DNA of 19,449 nt from UBA4615 sp044359175 (GCA_044359175.1 JBIKMO010000062.1:1-19449), one strand, 5' to 3'; counted from the first letter of the stretch, positions 7,065 to 15,444 are shown. Notes: generated from the letters alone by a model not told the origin. A program made the numbers and translations.

Positions 7065-8540
7065 TCAGCGCGTGAGCAGCGCGAGCAACCGGTCGGCCAC
7101 CCGGCCGTACGGCGGCATCAGCAGCTTGAGCGTCGAGTAGCGCGCCTGGTGGAAGATCGGTCGCAGCTTGCTGAAGGCGTTGAAGCCCTCGAGCCCGTGA
7201 TAGTGGCCCATGCCCGACTCGCCGACTCCGCCGAACGGCAGGTCGTCCTGGCCGACATGCAGCAGCGCATCGTTCACGGTCACGCCGCCGGACATCGCCC
7301 GCTCGACGATCCGGTCGACGCGGTCGCGACGGTTGCTGAACGGATACAGCGCGAGCGGCCGCGGGCCGGCGTTGATGCGATCGATCACCTCGTCGAGCTC
7401 GTGGTAGCCGAGCACCGGCAGGATCGGACCGAAGATCTCGCGCTGCATGAGCACGCACTGAGGCGGCGGTTCGACCACCAAGTGGGGCGCGATCCGATGG
7501 CGGGCGTCGTCGAACGCCGGGCCGTCGAGCAGCGGCACCACGCGCGCGCCGTGGGCCGTCGCGTCGCTCAGCGCTTGCTTCAGGCGCTCGTGGCTGCGGC
7601 GGTCGACGATCGACGTGTAGTCCGCCGAGTCCAGGGTCGGATAGCGCGCCGCAACGATGCGCCGCGCCAGGTCGACGAACGCCTCGACCTGGTTGTACGG
7701 CACGAACACGTGGTCGACGCTGGTACAGATCTGTCCGGCGTTCAGGTACTTGACGAACAGGATCCGCTCGGCGGCGAGTTCCAGCGGAAAGTCGTCGCAG
7801 ACCACCGCTGGCGCCTTGCCGCCGAGCTCCAGGGTCACCGGCACCAGGTTCGTCGCGGCGGCGGCCATCACCGCGCGCCCGGTCGCGCCCGAGCCGGTGA
7901 ACAGCAGGTGGTCGAACGGCAGGTGCGAGAACGCCACGCCGACCCCGCCGGTCTCGTCGAACACCGCGAGCTTCTCGGCAGGGAAGTACTTCGGCAGGCG
8001 CTCGGCGTAGAGGCGCGCGAGGTGCCTGGAGTTCTCGCTCATCTTGACCATCGCCCGGTTGCCGGCGGCGAAGATCGTGACCAGCGGCACCAGGCTCAGG
8101 TTGATCGGGAAGTTCCACGGCACGATCACGCCGACCACGCCCAGCGGTTGCGGCACGACCTCGTTGCGTGCCAGCCCGAACGCGAGCCGGTCGACCCGAC
8201 GGCGCTGCGGCCGCATCCACGCGCGCAGGTGGGCCGCGGCGTGCCGCGCCGCGGCGAGCACCGGTCCGATCTCGCACAACACGGTCTCGTGGCGCGATCG
8301 GTGCCCGTAGTCGGCCGAGACCGCGTCGCACAGCGCGTCGCGGTTCTCGCGGACGAAGCGCGCGATCGTCTTCAGGTCCGCGAGGCGCTCGGCGAGCGAC
8401 GGCATCGGATGCGCGAGGTGGGCGCGGCGCTGCGCGTCGAGCGCGGCGCCCAGCGTTGCGGCGAGGCCGGGCGTCGCGGTGGCGGTCGGGGATGCGACCG
8501 TGCCGTGCGGGGGCGCGGGGGCGACGCAGGCGGGGCTCAT
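7065..8540 (-). CDS. calB: Coniferyl aldehyde dehydrogenase-type NAD(P)-dependent aldehyde dehydrogenase
   Basis: A 491-residue aldehyde dehydrogenase superfamily member. Landmarks are VGVIVPWNFPINLSL, the cofactor segment LLFTGSGATGRAV, the general base Glu238 in LELGGKAP and the catalytic thiol Cys272 in NAGQICTS, followed by REIFGPILPV. GQICTSVDHVFVP, the short C-terminal half and the final ADRLLALL segment fit the CalB subgroup, which oxidises coniferyl aldehyde in Pseudomonas and long-chain or aromatic aldehydes in other proteobacteria. The ATG at 8540 is supported by GAGGAG 8 bases upstream; the open frame continues further but lacks a better start. Next to a beta-oxidation operon, a fatty-aldehyde role is as plausible as a lignin-derived one, so the symbol is tentative. 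The upstream region contains the TTGGTGC/GCACCAA palindrome. Confidence 0.85.
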   Translation of the reverse strand: MSPACVAPAPPHGTVASPTATATPGLAATLGAALDAQRRAHLAHPMPSLAERLADLKTIARFVRENRDALCDAVSADYGHRSRHETVLCEIGPVLAAARHAAAHLRAWMRPQRRRVDRLAFGLARNEVVPQPLGVVGVIVPWNFPINLSLVPLVTIFAAGNRAMVKMSENSRHLARLYAERLPKYFPAEKLAVFDETGGVGVAFSHLPFDHLLFTGSGATGRAVMAAAATNLVPVTLELGGKAPAVVCDDFPLELAAERILFVKYLNAGQICTSVDHVFVPYNQVEAFVDLARRIVAARYPTLDSADYTSIVDRRSHERLKQALSDATAHGARVVPLLDGPAFDDARHRIAPHLVVEPPPQCVLMQREIFGPILPVLGYHELDEVIDRINAGPRPLALYPFSNRRDRVDRIVERAMSGGVTVNDALLHVGQDDLPFGGVGESGMGHYHGLEGFNAFSKLRPIFHQARYSTLKLLMPPYGRVADRLLALLTR

Positions 8541-8664
8541 GCGAAGGGCTCCTCGGGCGCGGGCGGATCGGGCGGCCGGGCGGCCGCCGCGGTGCGGCAG
8601 CGCACCGGGCCGCACCCGCTCCATGGTACCCCGCAGACCGCGTACCGAACCCGCGCCTGCGCCG

Positions 8665-8681
8665 TTGGTGCAACGCACCAA
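8665..8681. promoter_or_regulatory. 17-bp palindrome, candidate operator upstream of calB-like gene
   Basis: TTGGTGC-AAC-GCACCAA is a perfect 7-bp inverted repeat with a 3-base centre, 125 bases upstream of the aldehyde dehydrogenase start and about 45 bases from the TetR promoter -35. Its short symmetric form suits a dimeric repressor site. The regulator is not identified; the arms differ from those of the repeat at 8756-8781, which argues for a second regulator. Confidence 0.4.
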
Positions 8682-8726
8682 TGGAGACCGTCCTCTAGAT
8701 CCGGGTGGCTCGCAGCCAGCGGACGG

Positions 8727-8755
8727 TTGACAGCGGCGACCGACCGGAGAATAGT
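8727..8755 (+). promoter_or_regulatory. Sigma70-type promoter of the TetR/beta-oxidation operon
   Basis: A perfect -35 hexamer TTGACA (8727-8732) is followed after exactly 17 bases by AATAGT (8750-8755; four of six matches to TATAAT). This lies in the most AT-rich part of the divergent region, 54 bases before the TetR start codon. Transcription would begin near 8762, inside the inverted repeat that follows. Confidence 0.6.
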
Positions 8756-8781
8756 ACGGTCGTTCGAAATAGCACGACCGT
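8756..8781. promoter_or_regulatory. TetR-type operator (26-bp inverted repeat) overlapping the expected transcription start
   Basis: ACGGTCGT (8756-8763) and ACGACCGT (8774-8781) are perfect inverted 8-bp arms separated by 10 bases, starting immediately after the -10 hexamer. A repressor bound here would block promoter clearance. Position directly upstream of a tetR-family gene suggests autoregulation together with control of the beta-oxidation genes, presumably released by an acyl-CoA or fatty acid; the ligand is inferred. Confidence 0.6.
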
Positions 8782-8808
8782 TCGTTCAATTATTCCGCTC
8801 CGATCCGC

Positions 8809-9453
8809 ATGCGCAAAGGCGAACAGACCCGGTCCGCGATCCTCGCCGTCGCCTGCGAGCTCGCCGCACGCGATGGACTGGAGGGGCTCACCCTGGGCGC
8901 GCTGGCCGAGCGGATGGGAATGTCCAAGAGCGGCGTGTTCGCGCACTTCGGCTCGCGCGAGGACCTGCAGATCGCGGTGCTCAAGGCCTACGAGCGGCGC
9001 TTCGTCGACGACGTGCTGCGCCCCGGCCTGGAGGCGCCGCGCGGGTTGCCGCGGCTGCGCGCGATCTTCTCGCACTGGCTGGAGCGGACCGCGGTCGAGG
9101 CCGCGAGCGCATGCATCTGGATCTCCGGCGCGACCGAATACGACGACCGGCCCGGCCCCGTGCGCGACGAGCTGGTCGCGATGGTCGGCTCGTGGCAGCG
9201 CGAGCTGATCCGCGCGATCCGGCAGGCGATGGACACCGGCGAGCTGCGTGCCGACGTCCAGCCGCGCGAGCTGGTGTTCGACCTGTACGGGGTGATCCTC
9301 GTGCTGCACCACGATGCCCGGCTGATGAACAGCCCGGATGCGCAGGCCCGTGCGCGACGCGCGTTCGAGCGGCTGATCGCCGCCTGCCGGACACCCTCGC
9401 GGACCGTCCCGACCCGACGACCGGCCCGGGCTTCCCGGGCCGAGGCCGGCTGA
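8809..9453 (+). CDS. TetR/AcrR family transcriptional regulator, first gene of the beta-oxidation operon
   Basis: A 214-residue repressor-type protein. Residues about 7-55 form the TetR helix-turn-helix domain (TRSAILAVACELAARDGL, then LTLGALAERMGMSKSGVFAHFGSREDL); the KSGVFAHF and REDLQ spacing is canonical. The remaining alpha-helical region is the ligand-binding and dimerisation domain, and its TetR_C-like sequence resembles regulators beside acyl-CoA dehydrogenase genes. The last 20 residues are low-complexity (TVPTRRPARASRAEAG) and overlap a strong DNA hairpin at 9422-9442. The promoter and symmetric operator immediately upstream indicate autoregulation. It lies 46 bases before the acyl-CoA dehydrogenase on the same strand, so it most likely senses an acyl-CoA and represses the operon. 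Confidence 0.9.
   Translation: MRKGEQTRSAILAVACELAARDGLEGLTLGALAERMGMSKSGVFAHFGSREDLQIAVLKAYERRFVDDVLRPGLEAPRGLPRLRAIFSHWLERTAVEAASACIWISGATEYDDRPGPVRDELVAMVGSWQRELIRAIRQAMDTGELRADVQPRELVFDLYGVILVLHHDARLMNSPDAQARARRAFERLIAACRTPSRTVPTRRPARASRAEAG
9422..9442 (+). other. Strong GC hairpin at the tetR 3' end
   Basis: CGGCCCGGG-CTT-CCCGGGCCG has perfect 9-bp arms and a 3-base loop, ending 11 bases before the tetR stop codon. There is no downstream T-run, so it is not a classical intrinsic terminator; it could reduce read-through, stabilise mRNA ends or mark a processing site between regulator and enzyme genes. Confidence 0.4.
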
Positions 9454-9499
9454 AACCGCATCCTTCCTCGACCCATCGACTCACCGCAGGAGCATCCCG

Positions 9500-11299
9500 A
9501 TGGCCCAGTACAGCCCCCCCGTGCGCGACATGCAGTTCGTGATCCACGAGGTGCACCGCGCGACCGAGCGGCTCGCCCGGATCCCCGCGCACGCGGAGGT
9601 CGGCCGCGAGCTGGTCGACCAGGTCCTGGAGGAGGGCGGCAAGTTCTGCGCCGAGGTCCTGTTCCCGCTCAACCGCAGCGGCGACCGCGAGGGCTGCCGC
9701 TACGTCGGTGACGGCGAGGTGCACACGCCGGCCGGCTTCAAGGAGGCGTGGCGTGCGTTCAAGGACGGCGGCTGGCCGACGCTCACCTGCACGCCCGAGT
9801 ACGGCGGCCAGGGGCTGCCGCACACGGTCGGCATGGCGTTCCAGGAGATGATGAATTCGGCCAACCAGGCGTGGGCGATGTACCCGGGCCTGACCCATGG
9901 CGCGTACGACTGCCTGAGGGCCCATGGCACGCCGCAGCAGCAGGCGCTCTACCTGCCTCGGCTGGTGTCCGGCGAGTGGACCGGCACGATGTGTCTGACC
10001 GAGCCGCACTGCGGCACCGACCTGGGGATGCTGCGCAGCCGCGCCGAGCCCAACGGCGACGGCAGCTTCGCGATCACCGGCACGAAGATCTTCATCTCCT
10101 CGGGCGAGCACGACCTGGCCGCCAACATCGTGCACCTGGTGCTCGCGCGGCTGCCGGACGCACCCGCCGGCACGAAGGGAATCTCGCTGTTCGTCGTGCC
10201 CAAATTCGTGCCGGACGCCGACGGCGCGCTCGGCCCGCGCAACGGCATCCGCTGCGGACGCATCGAGGAGAAGATGGGCATCCACGGCAACGCCACCTGC
10301 GAGATGAACCTGGTGGGTGCCCGCGGCTGGCTGGTCGGCGAGCGGAACAAGGGCTTGTCCGCGATGTTCGTGATGATGAACGCGGCGCGGATCGGCGTCG
10401 GCATGCAGAGCCTGGGGCTCATGGAAGTCGCCTACCAGAACTCGGTCGCGTACGCGCGCGAGCGCATCCAGTCGCGGTCGCTCACCGGGCCGAAGTCGCC
10501 CGAGCGGCCCGCCGACCCGATCATCGTGCACCCGGACGTGCGCCGGATGCTGCTCACCCAGCGCGCGTACACCGAGGGCGCGCGCTGCTTCGCCTACTGG
10601 CTCGCTCTGCAGGCCGACGTCGCCGAGGGCGACCCGGATGCGGACGAGCGCAGCGCCGCGCACGACCTGCTGTCGCTGCTCACGCCGGTGGTGAAGGCGT
10701 TCGTCACCGACAACGCGTTCGTCACCACCAACCTCGCGCTGCAGGTCTACGGCGGCCACGGCTACATCCGCGAGTGGGGTATGGAGCAGTACGTGCGCGA
10801 CGCGCGGATCAACATGATCTACGAGGGCACGAACACGATCCAGTCGCTCGACCTGCTCGGCCGCAAGGTGCTGGGTGACAACGGCGCGAAGCTGCGTGCC
10901 TTCGGCGAGCTGATCCGTGCGTTCGTCGAGGAGGAGGGGGTGCGCGACGAGATGGCCGAGTTCGTGAACCCGCTCGCCGACCTGGGCGAGAAGGTCACCA
11001 AGCTCACGATGGAGCTCGGCATGAAGGCGATGGGCAACGCCGACGAGGCGGGCGCCGCGGCGGTCGACTACCTGCGCGTGATCGGCCACCTGGTGATGTC
11101 CTACTTCTGGGCGCGGATGGCGCAGGTCGCGCTCGCCCGCGTGCAGGCCGACGGCGAAGCGGTCGAGCCGTTCTACGTGGCCAAGCTCGCCACCGCCCGG
11201 TTCTACTTCGCCAAGCTGCAGCCCGAGACCGCTGCCCTGATCCGCAGCGCGCGAACCGGCGCCGCGCCCCTGATGGCGCTGGACGCGGCCCTGTTCTGA
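9500..11299 (+). CDS. Acyl-CoA dehydrogenase, long form with C-terminal extension
   Basis: A 599-residue FAD-dependent acyl-CoA dehydrogenase catalysing the first oxidation of beta-oxidation, passing electrons to ETF. Order of parts: a short N-terminal segment (YSPPVRDMQFVIHEV, typical of the 590-600-residue subgroup), the alpha-helical N domain with YGGQGLPHTVG, the beta domain with CLTEPHCGTDLG and ITGTKIFISSGEHD, the C-terminal alpha domain with GGHGYIREWGMEQYVRDARI, the catalytic base Glu442 in IYEGTNTIQ, and an extra C-terminal domain of about 120 residues. Chain length is not readable. The ATG is preceded by GCAGGAGC. This is the same subgroup as the acyl-CoA dehydrogenases found beside fused HAD/ECH and thiolase genes in Burkholderiales. 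Confidence 0.93.
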   Translation: MAQYSPPVRDMQFVIHEVHRATERLARIPAHAEVGRELVDQVLEEGGKFCAEVLFPLNRSGDREGCRYVGDGEVHTPAGFKEAWRAFKDGGWPTLTCTPEYGGQGLPHTVGMAFQEMMNSANQAWAMYPGLTHGAYDCLRAHGTPQQQALYLPRLVSGEWTGTMCLTEPHCGTDLGMLRSRAEPNGDGSFAITGTKIFISSGEHDLAANIVHLVLARLPDAPAGTKGISLFVVPKFVPDADGALGPRNGIRCGRIEEKMGIHGNATCEMNLVGARGWLVGERNKGLSAMFVMMNAARIGVGMQSLGLMEVAYQNSVAYARERIQSRSLTGPKSPERPADPIIVHPDVRRMLLTQRAYTEGARCFAYWLALQADVAEGDPDADERSAAHDLLSLLTPVVKAFVTDNAFVTTNLALQVYGGHGYIREWGMEQYVRDARINMIYEGTNTIQSLDLLGRKVLGDNGAKLRAFGELIRAFVEEEGVRDEMAEFVNPLADLGEKVTKLTMELGMKAMGNADEAGAAAVDYLRVIGHLVMSYFWARMAQVALARVQADGEAVEPFYVAKLATARFYFAKLQPETAALIRSARTGAAPLMALDAALF

Positions 11300-11334
11300 C
11301 CGACCGACCCCCTCCCCAGACAAGGAGACTCTTG

Positions 11335-11787
11335 ATGCGCACCGCCTTCGTTCGCGCCGCCGTCGGCGCCCTCGCCGCCGCCGCGTTCGCCCCCACCGTC
11401 GCACTCGCCCAGGGGCTCGAATCGCCGGTCGGCCTGTGGCAGAACATCGACGACGAGACCAAGAAGCCGAAGGCCCTGATCCGGATCACCGAGCAGGGCG
11501 GCGTGCTCACCGGCCGAATCGAGAAGATCCTCACCGACAAGCCGGACGCGGTCTGCGACGCGTGCACCGACGAGCGCAAGGGCAAGCCGGTGCAGGGCAT
11601 GACCATCCTCACCGGCCTGAAGAAGGACGGCGAGGCCTGGGGCGGCGGCGAGATCCTCGACCCGAACAACGGCAAGGTCTACCGGGTGAACCTGAAGCTG
11701 GCCGAGGCCGGGCGCCGTCTGGACGTGCGCGGCTTCATCGGCTTCGCCGCGTTCGGCCGCACGCAGACCTGGATCCGCCAGCCGTGA
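11335..11787 (+). CDS. DUF2147 family periplasmic protein
   Basis: A 150-residue exported protein. Residues 1-25 are a signal peptide (VRAAVGALAAAAFAPTVALA, cleavage after ALA). The mature domain starts SPVGLWQNIDDETKKPKALIRI and continues through LTGRIEKIL, the CDAC pair, GKPVQGMTILTGLKKDG, GEILDPNNGKVYRV, LDVRGFIGFAAFGRTQTW; this is the full DUF2147 pattern, predicted to be a small lipocalin-like beta-barrel. No biochemical function is established. The ATG is favoured over an in-frame TTG one codon upstream because AAGGAG (11322-11327) lies 7 bases before it. It sits between the acyl-CoA dehydrogenase and the HAD/ECH fusion, in the same direction with short gaps, so it is co-expressed with beta-oxidation although its product is periplasmic. 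Confidence 0.9.
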   Translation: MRTAFVRAAVGALAAAAFAPTVALAQGLESPVGLWQNIDDETKKPKALIRITEQGGVLTGRIEKILTDKPDAVCDACTDERKGKPVQGMTILTGLKKDGEAWGGGEILDPNNGKVYRVNLKLAEAGRRLDVRGFIGFAAFGRTQTWIRQP

Positions 11788-11821
11788 TCCCCGGGCCGTC
11801 CCCTCATCGAATGGAGCCGCG

Positions 11822-14230
11822 ATGAACCGATTCCTCGTGCGACGCGTCGCCGTGCTCGGCGCGGGCGTCATGGGTGCGCAGATCGCCGCGCACCTGGTCA
11901 ACGCCCGGGTCGACGTGCTGCTGTACGACCTCCCCGCCGCCGGCGGCGACAAGAACGCGGTCGCCCGCAAGGCGATCGACGGCCTGAGGAAGCTGAACCC
12001 GGCGCCGCTCGGCCACGCCGAGCTCGCCGGCTTCATCGTGCCAGCCAACTACGACGACGATCTCGCCGCGCTCGCCGGCTGCGATCTGGTGATCGAGGCG
12101 ATCGCCGAGCGCATGGATTGGAAGCACGACCTGTACCGCAAGGTGGCGCCGCACCTCGCAGCGCACGCCATCTTCGCGTCGAATACGTCGGGCCTGTCGA
12201 TCGGCGCGCTGTCGGAGGGTTTCGACGCGGACCTGAAGCGGCGCTTCTGCGGCGTGCACTTCTTCAACCCGCCGCGCTACATGCACCTGGTCGAGCTGAT
12301 CGCGACGCCCGCGACCGACGCGGCGATCCTGGATGCGCTCGAGACCTTCCTCACCTCGACGCTCGGCAAGGGCGTCGTGCGCGCCCAGGACACGCCGAAC
12401 TTCATCGGCAACCGGATCGGCATCTTCGGCATGCTGGCGACGATCGCCGAGAGCGCGAAGTTCGGCCTGCCCGTGGACGTGGTCGACGACCTGACCGGCG
12501 AGAAGATGGGCCGCGCGAAGTCGGGCACCTTCCGCACGGCGGACGTGGTCGGCCTGGACACGATGGGCCACGTGATCCGCACGATGCAGGACACGCTCAA
12601 GGGCGACCCGTTCGAGCCGGTGTACGCAACCCCGCCGGTGCTCGCCGGGCTGCTGCAGCGGGGCGCGCTCGGGCAGAAGACCGGCGCGGGCTTCTACCGC
12701 AAGGCCGGCCGCGACATCCTGCGCATCGACCCGGCGACCTCCGAGTACGTGCCGGCCGGCGGCAAGGCCGACGAGACCGTTGCCCGGATCCTGAAGAAGA
12801 AGGATCCGGCCGAGCGGATCCGGCTGCTACGCGAGTCGAAGAATCCGCAGGCGCGGTTCGTGTGGGCGATCCTGCGCGATTCGTGGCAGTACGCGGCGAT
12901 CAACCTCGAGCACATCGCCGACAGCGCGCGTGACGTCGACTTCGCGATGCGCTGGGGCTTCGGCATGAAGGAGGGCCCGTTCGAGGCCTGGCAGGCCGCG
13001 GGCTGGGCGCAGGTCGCGCAGTGGATCCAGGCCGACATCGACGCCGGCGAGGCACTCGCGCCGGTGCCGCTGCCGGCATGGGTGCGGTCCGGGCCGGTGG
13101 CCGAGCGCGGCGGGCCCCACCAGCCCGAAGGCTCGTGGTCGCCGGCGCGAGGCGCGTTCGTCGGCCGCTCGCGGCTGCCGGTCTACGGCCGCCAGGTGTT
13201 CCGCGCCACCGTGCGCGGCGAGCAGGCCCCCGATCCGCATGCCGCCGGCCTCACGGTTCACGAGGACGATTCGATCCGGCTGTGGACGCTCGAATCGCCC
13301 GGCCTGGACGACGTGCTGATCGCCTCGATCCGGACCAAGGTACATGCGATCGGGCCGGGCGTGATCGAGGGGCTGCTCAAGGGGCTGGACATCGCCGAGC
13401 GGCAGCACCAGGGGCTGGTCGTGTGGTCGCCCGACGAGCCGTTCTCGTACGGCGCCGACCTGCAGGCGATGCTGCCGCTGTTCATGTCGGGCGGCATCAA
13501 GGCCCTCGAGCCGGTCGAGAAGGCGCTGCAGGACGCCATGCTGCGGATGCGCTACGCGCAGGTGCCCACCGTGGCGGCGGTCTCGGGCATGGCGCTGGGC
13601 GGCGGCTGCGAACTCGCGATCTACTGCGCGCGCCGCGTCGCGGCGCTGGAGAGCTACATCGGGCTGGTCGAGGTGGGCGTGGGCCTGATCCCCGGCGGCG
13701 GCGGCCTGGCCTACGGCGCCCGCCGCGCGGCCGAGGAGAGCCGCGCCGCGCCCGACGCGTACCTGATGGACTTCCTGAAGAAGTACTTCATGGCGGCGGC
13801 GACCGCGCAGGTGTCGCGCTCGGCGATCGAGGCGCAGCAGATGGGCTACCTGCTGGAGTCCGACCGCATCGTGTTCAACGCCCACGAGCTGCTGTACACG
13901 GCGGTGCGCGAGGCCCGCGCGATGCACGACGGCGGCTGGCGGCCGCCGCGACGGGCGCTGTTCCCCGTGATGGGCCGCGCCGGCGTGGCGACGATCCTCG
14001 CGCAGCTCGTGAACATGCGCGACGGCGGCTTCATCAGCGCGCACGACTTCCACCTCGGCCGCACGATCGCCGAGGTGATGTGCGGCGGCGACGTCGAGCC
14101 GGGCTCGATGGTCGACGAGGCGTACCTGATGACGCTGGAGCGGCGCGCGTTCATGTCGCTGCTGACCCATCCCAAGACCCAGGAACGGATCATGGGGATG
14201 ATGCAGACCGGCAAGCCGGTGCGGAACTGA
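11822..14230 (+). CDS. Bifunctional 3-hydroxyacyl-CoA dehydrogenase / enoyl-CoA hydratase (FadN-type domain order)
   Basis: An 802-residue fusion covering the hydration and second oxidation of beta-oxidation. The N-terminal NAD-binding domain has VAVLGAGVMG (Gly13-Gly18), a conserved SNTSGLSI segment and the catalytic His146 (GVHFFNPP) with Glu158 (HLVELI), spaced 12 residues as in other HADs. A HAD C-terminal domain follows (TPNFIGNRIG onward to GFGMKEGPFEAW). From about residue 465 there is a crotonase domain with both hydratase glutamates, Glu597 in LGGGCELA and Glu617 in LVEVGVGLIPGGGG, 20 residues apart as in rat hydratase. The HAD-then-ECH order is the reverse of E. coli FadB and the same as B. 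subtilis FadN. It pairs with the thiolase that follows after 14 bases. All key residues look intact. Confidence 0.94.
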   Translation: MNRFLVRRVAVLGAGVMGAQIAAHLVNARVDVLLYDLPAAGGDKNAVARKAIDGLRKLNPAPLGHAELAGFIVPANYDDDLAALAGCDLVIEAIAERMDWKHDLYRKVAPHLAAHAIFASNTSGLSIGALSEGFDADLKRRFCGVHFFNPPRYMHLVELIATPATDAAILDALETFLTSTLGKGVVRAQDTPNFIGNRIGIFGMLATIAESAKFGLPVDVVDDLTGEKMGRAKSGTFRTADVVGLDTMGHVIRTMQDTLKGDPFEPVYATPPVLAGLLQRGALGQKTGAGFYRKAGRDILRIDPATSEYVPAGGKADETVARILKKKDPAERIRLLRESKNPQARFVWAILRDSWQYAAINLEHIADSARDVDFAMRWGFGMKEGPFEAWQAAGWAQVAQWIQADIDAGEALAPVPLPAWVRSGPVAERGGPHQPEGSWSPARGAFVGRSRLPVYGRQVFRATVRGEQAPDPHAAGLTVHEDDSIRLWTLESPGLDDVLIASIRTKVHAIGPGVIEGLLKGLDIAERQHQGLVVWSPDEPFSYGADLQAMLPLFMSGGIKALEPVEKALQDAMLRMRYAQVPTVAAVSGMALGGGCELAIYCARRVAALESYIGLVEVGVGLIPGGGGLAYGARRAAEESRAAPDAYLMDFLKKYFMAAATAQVSRSAIEAQQMGYLLESDRIVFNAHELLYTAVREARAMHDGGWRPPRRALFPVMGRAGVATILAQLVNMRDGGFISAHDFHLGRTIAEVMCGGDVEPGSMVDEAYLMTLERRAFMSLLTHPKTQERIMGMMQTGKPVRN

Positions 14231-14244
14231 AGGGGGCGAACGCA

Positions 14245-15444
14245 ATGAGCAAGCAAGTCCAGGACGCCTACATCGTCGCCGCGCAGCGCACGCCGATCGG
14301 CAAGGCACCGAAGGGGGCGCTGCGCAACGTGCGCCCCGACGACCTGCTGGTGCGCGCGATCCAGGCCGCGCTCGCGCAGGTGCCCTCGCTCGACCCGAGG
14401 ACGATCGAGGATGCGATCGTCGGCTGCGCGATCCCCGAGGCCGAGCAGGGCCTGAACGTCGCGCGGATCGGCGCGCTGCTCGCCGGCCTGCCCGACACGG
14501 TGGGCGGCGTGACCGTCAACCGCTTCTGCGCGTCGGGCCTGACCGCGCTCGCGATGGCCGCCGACCGGATCCGCGTCGGCGAGTCCGACGTGATGATCGC
14601 GGGCGGGGTCGAGTCGATGAGCATGGTGCCGATGATGGGCAACACGCCGTCGATGAACATGCGGGTGTTCGCCTCCGACGAGAACGTGGGCATCGCCTAC
14701 GGGATGGGCATGACCGCCGAGAAGGTCGCGGCGCAGTGGAAGGTGTCGCGCGAGGACCAGGACGCGTTCGCGCTCGAGTCGCACCGGCGGGCGCTGGCCG
14801 GCCAGCAGGCGGGCGAGTTCGCCGACGAGACCTGCCCGGTCGAGGTGGTCGAGCGCACGCCGAACCTCGCCAGCGGCCAGGTCGACGTCGCCACGCGCAC
14901 GCTCGCGCTCGACGAGGGCCCGCGTCCCGACACCTCGATCGAGGGGCTCGCGAAGCTGCGCCCGGTGTTCGCGGCCAAGGGCAGCGTGACCGCGGGCAAC
15001 GCGTCGCAGACCTCGGACGGCGCGGGTGCGCTGATCGTCGTGTCCGAGCGCATCCTGAAGCGCTTCGACCTGAAGCCGCTCGCGCGCTTCGTGTCGTTCG
15101 CGGTGCGCGGCGTGCCGCCGCAGATCATGGGCATCGGCCCGAAGGAGGCGATCCCGGCCGCGCTGAAGCTCGCGGGGCTGACGCAGGACGATCTCGGCTG
15201 GATCGAGCTCAACGAGGCGTTCGCGGCGCAGGCGCTCGCGGTGGTGCGCGACCTCGGGCTCGACTCCGCGAAGGTCAACCCGCTGGGCGGGGCGATCGCG
15301 CTCGGCCATCCGCTCGGGGCGACCGGCGCGATCCGCGCGGCGACCGTCGTGCACGGGCTGCGCCGCCGCCGTCAGCGCTACGGCATGGTGACCATGTGCG
15401 TGGGCACCGGGATGGGCGCGGCCGGCATCCTCGAGCGCGTATGA
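14245..15444 (+). CDS. fadA: 3-ketoacyl-CoA thiolase (acetyl-CoA C-acyltransferase)
   Basis: A 399-residue thiolase that cleaves 3-ketoacyl-CoA with CoA to release acetyl-CoA. The nucleophile is Cys95 in NRFCASGLTA; His355 in GHPLGATGA and Cys385 in CVGTGMGAAG complete the active site. IVAAQRTPIGK at the start, GGVESMSMVPM, and NEAFAAQALAVVRDLGLD are standard thiolase I/II blocks. The presence of a fused HAD/ECH partner immediately upstream points to a degradative, broad chain-length enzyme rather than a PhaA-type biosynthetic thiolase, though sequence alone does not exclude the latter. The ATG is preceded by a purine-rich AGGGGGCG. The 95 bases after its stop hold no gene; I see only a GCGATCGC palindrome flanked by short GTGCC/GGCAC arms. 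Confidence 0.93.
   Translation: MSKQVQDAYIVAAQRTPIGKAPKGALRNVRPDDLLVRAIQAALAQVPSLDPRTIEDAIVGCAIPEAEQGLNVARIGALLAGLPDTVGGVTVNRFCASGLTALAMAADRIRVGESDVMIAGGVESMSMVPMMGNTPSMNMRVFASDENVGIAYGMGMTAEKVAAQWKVSREDQDAFALESHRRALAGQQAGEFADETCPVEVVERTPNLASGQVDVATRTLALDEGPRPDTSIEGLAKLRPVFAAKGSVTAGNASQTSDGAGALIVVSERILKRFDLKPLARFVSFAVRGVPPQIMGIGPKEAIPAALKLAGLTQDDLGWIELNEAFAAQALAVVRDLGLDSAKVNPLGGAIALGHPLGATGAIRAATVVHGLRRRRQRYGMVTMCVGTGMGAAGILERV

Noticed and set aside
7065..8540. The aldehyde dehydrogenase as phosphonoacetaldehyde dehydrogenase (PhnY)
   Set aside because: It is on the opposite strand with its own promoter region, and its motifs and C-terminal region fit the coniferyl aldehyde dehydrogenase subgroup better.
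5956..8673. Long open frames on both strands opposite or across the dehydrogenase and aldehyde dehydrogenase genes (also 6117-9542, 8981-11404, 13021-15444)
   Set aside because: They are shadow frames produced by high GC; their translations are Arg/Ala/Gly-rich with no domains and they overlap well-supported genes.
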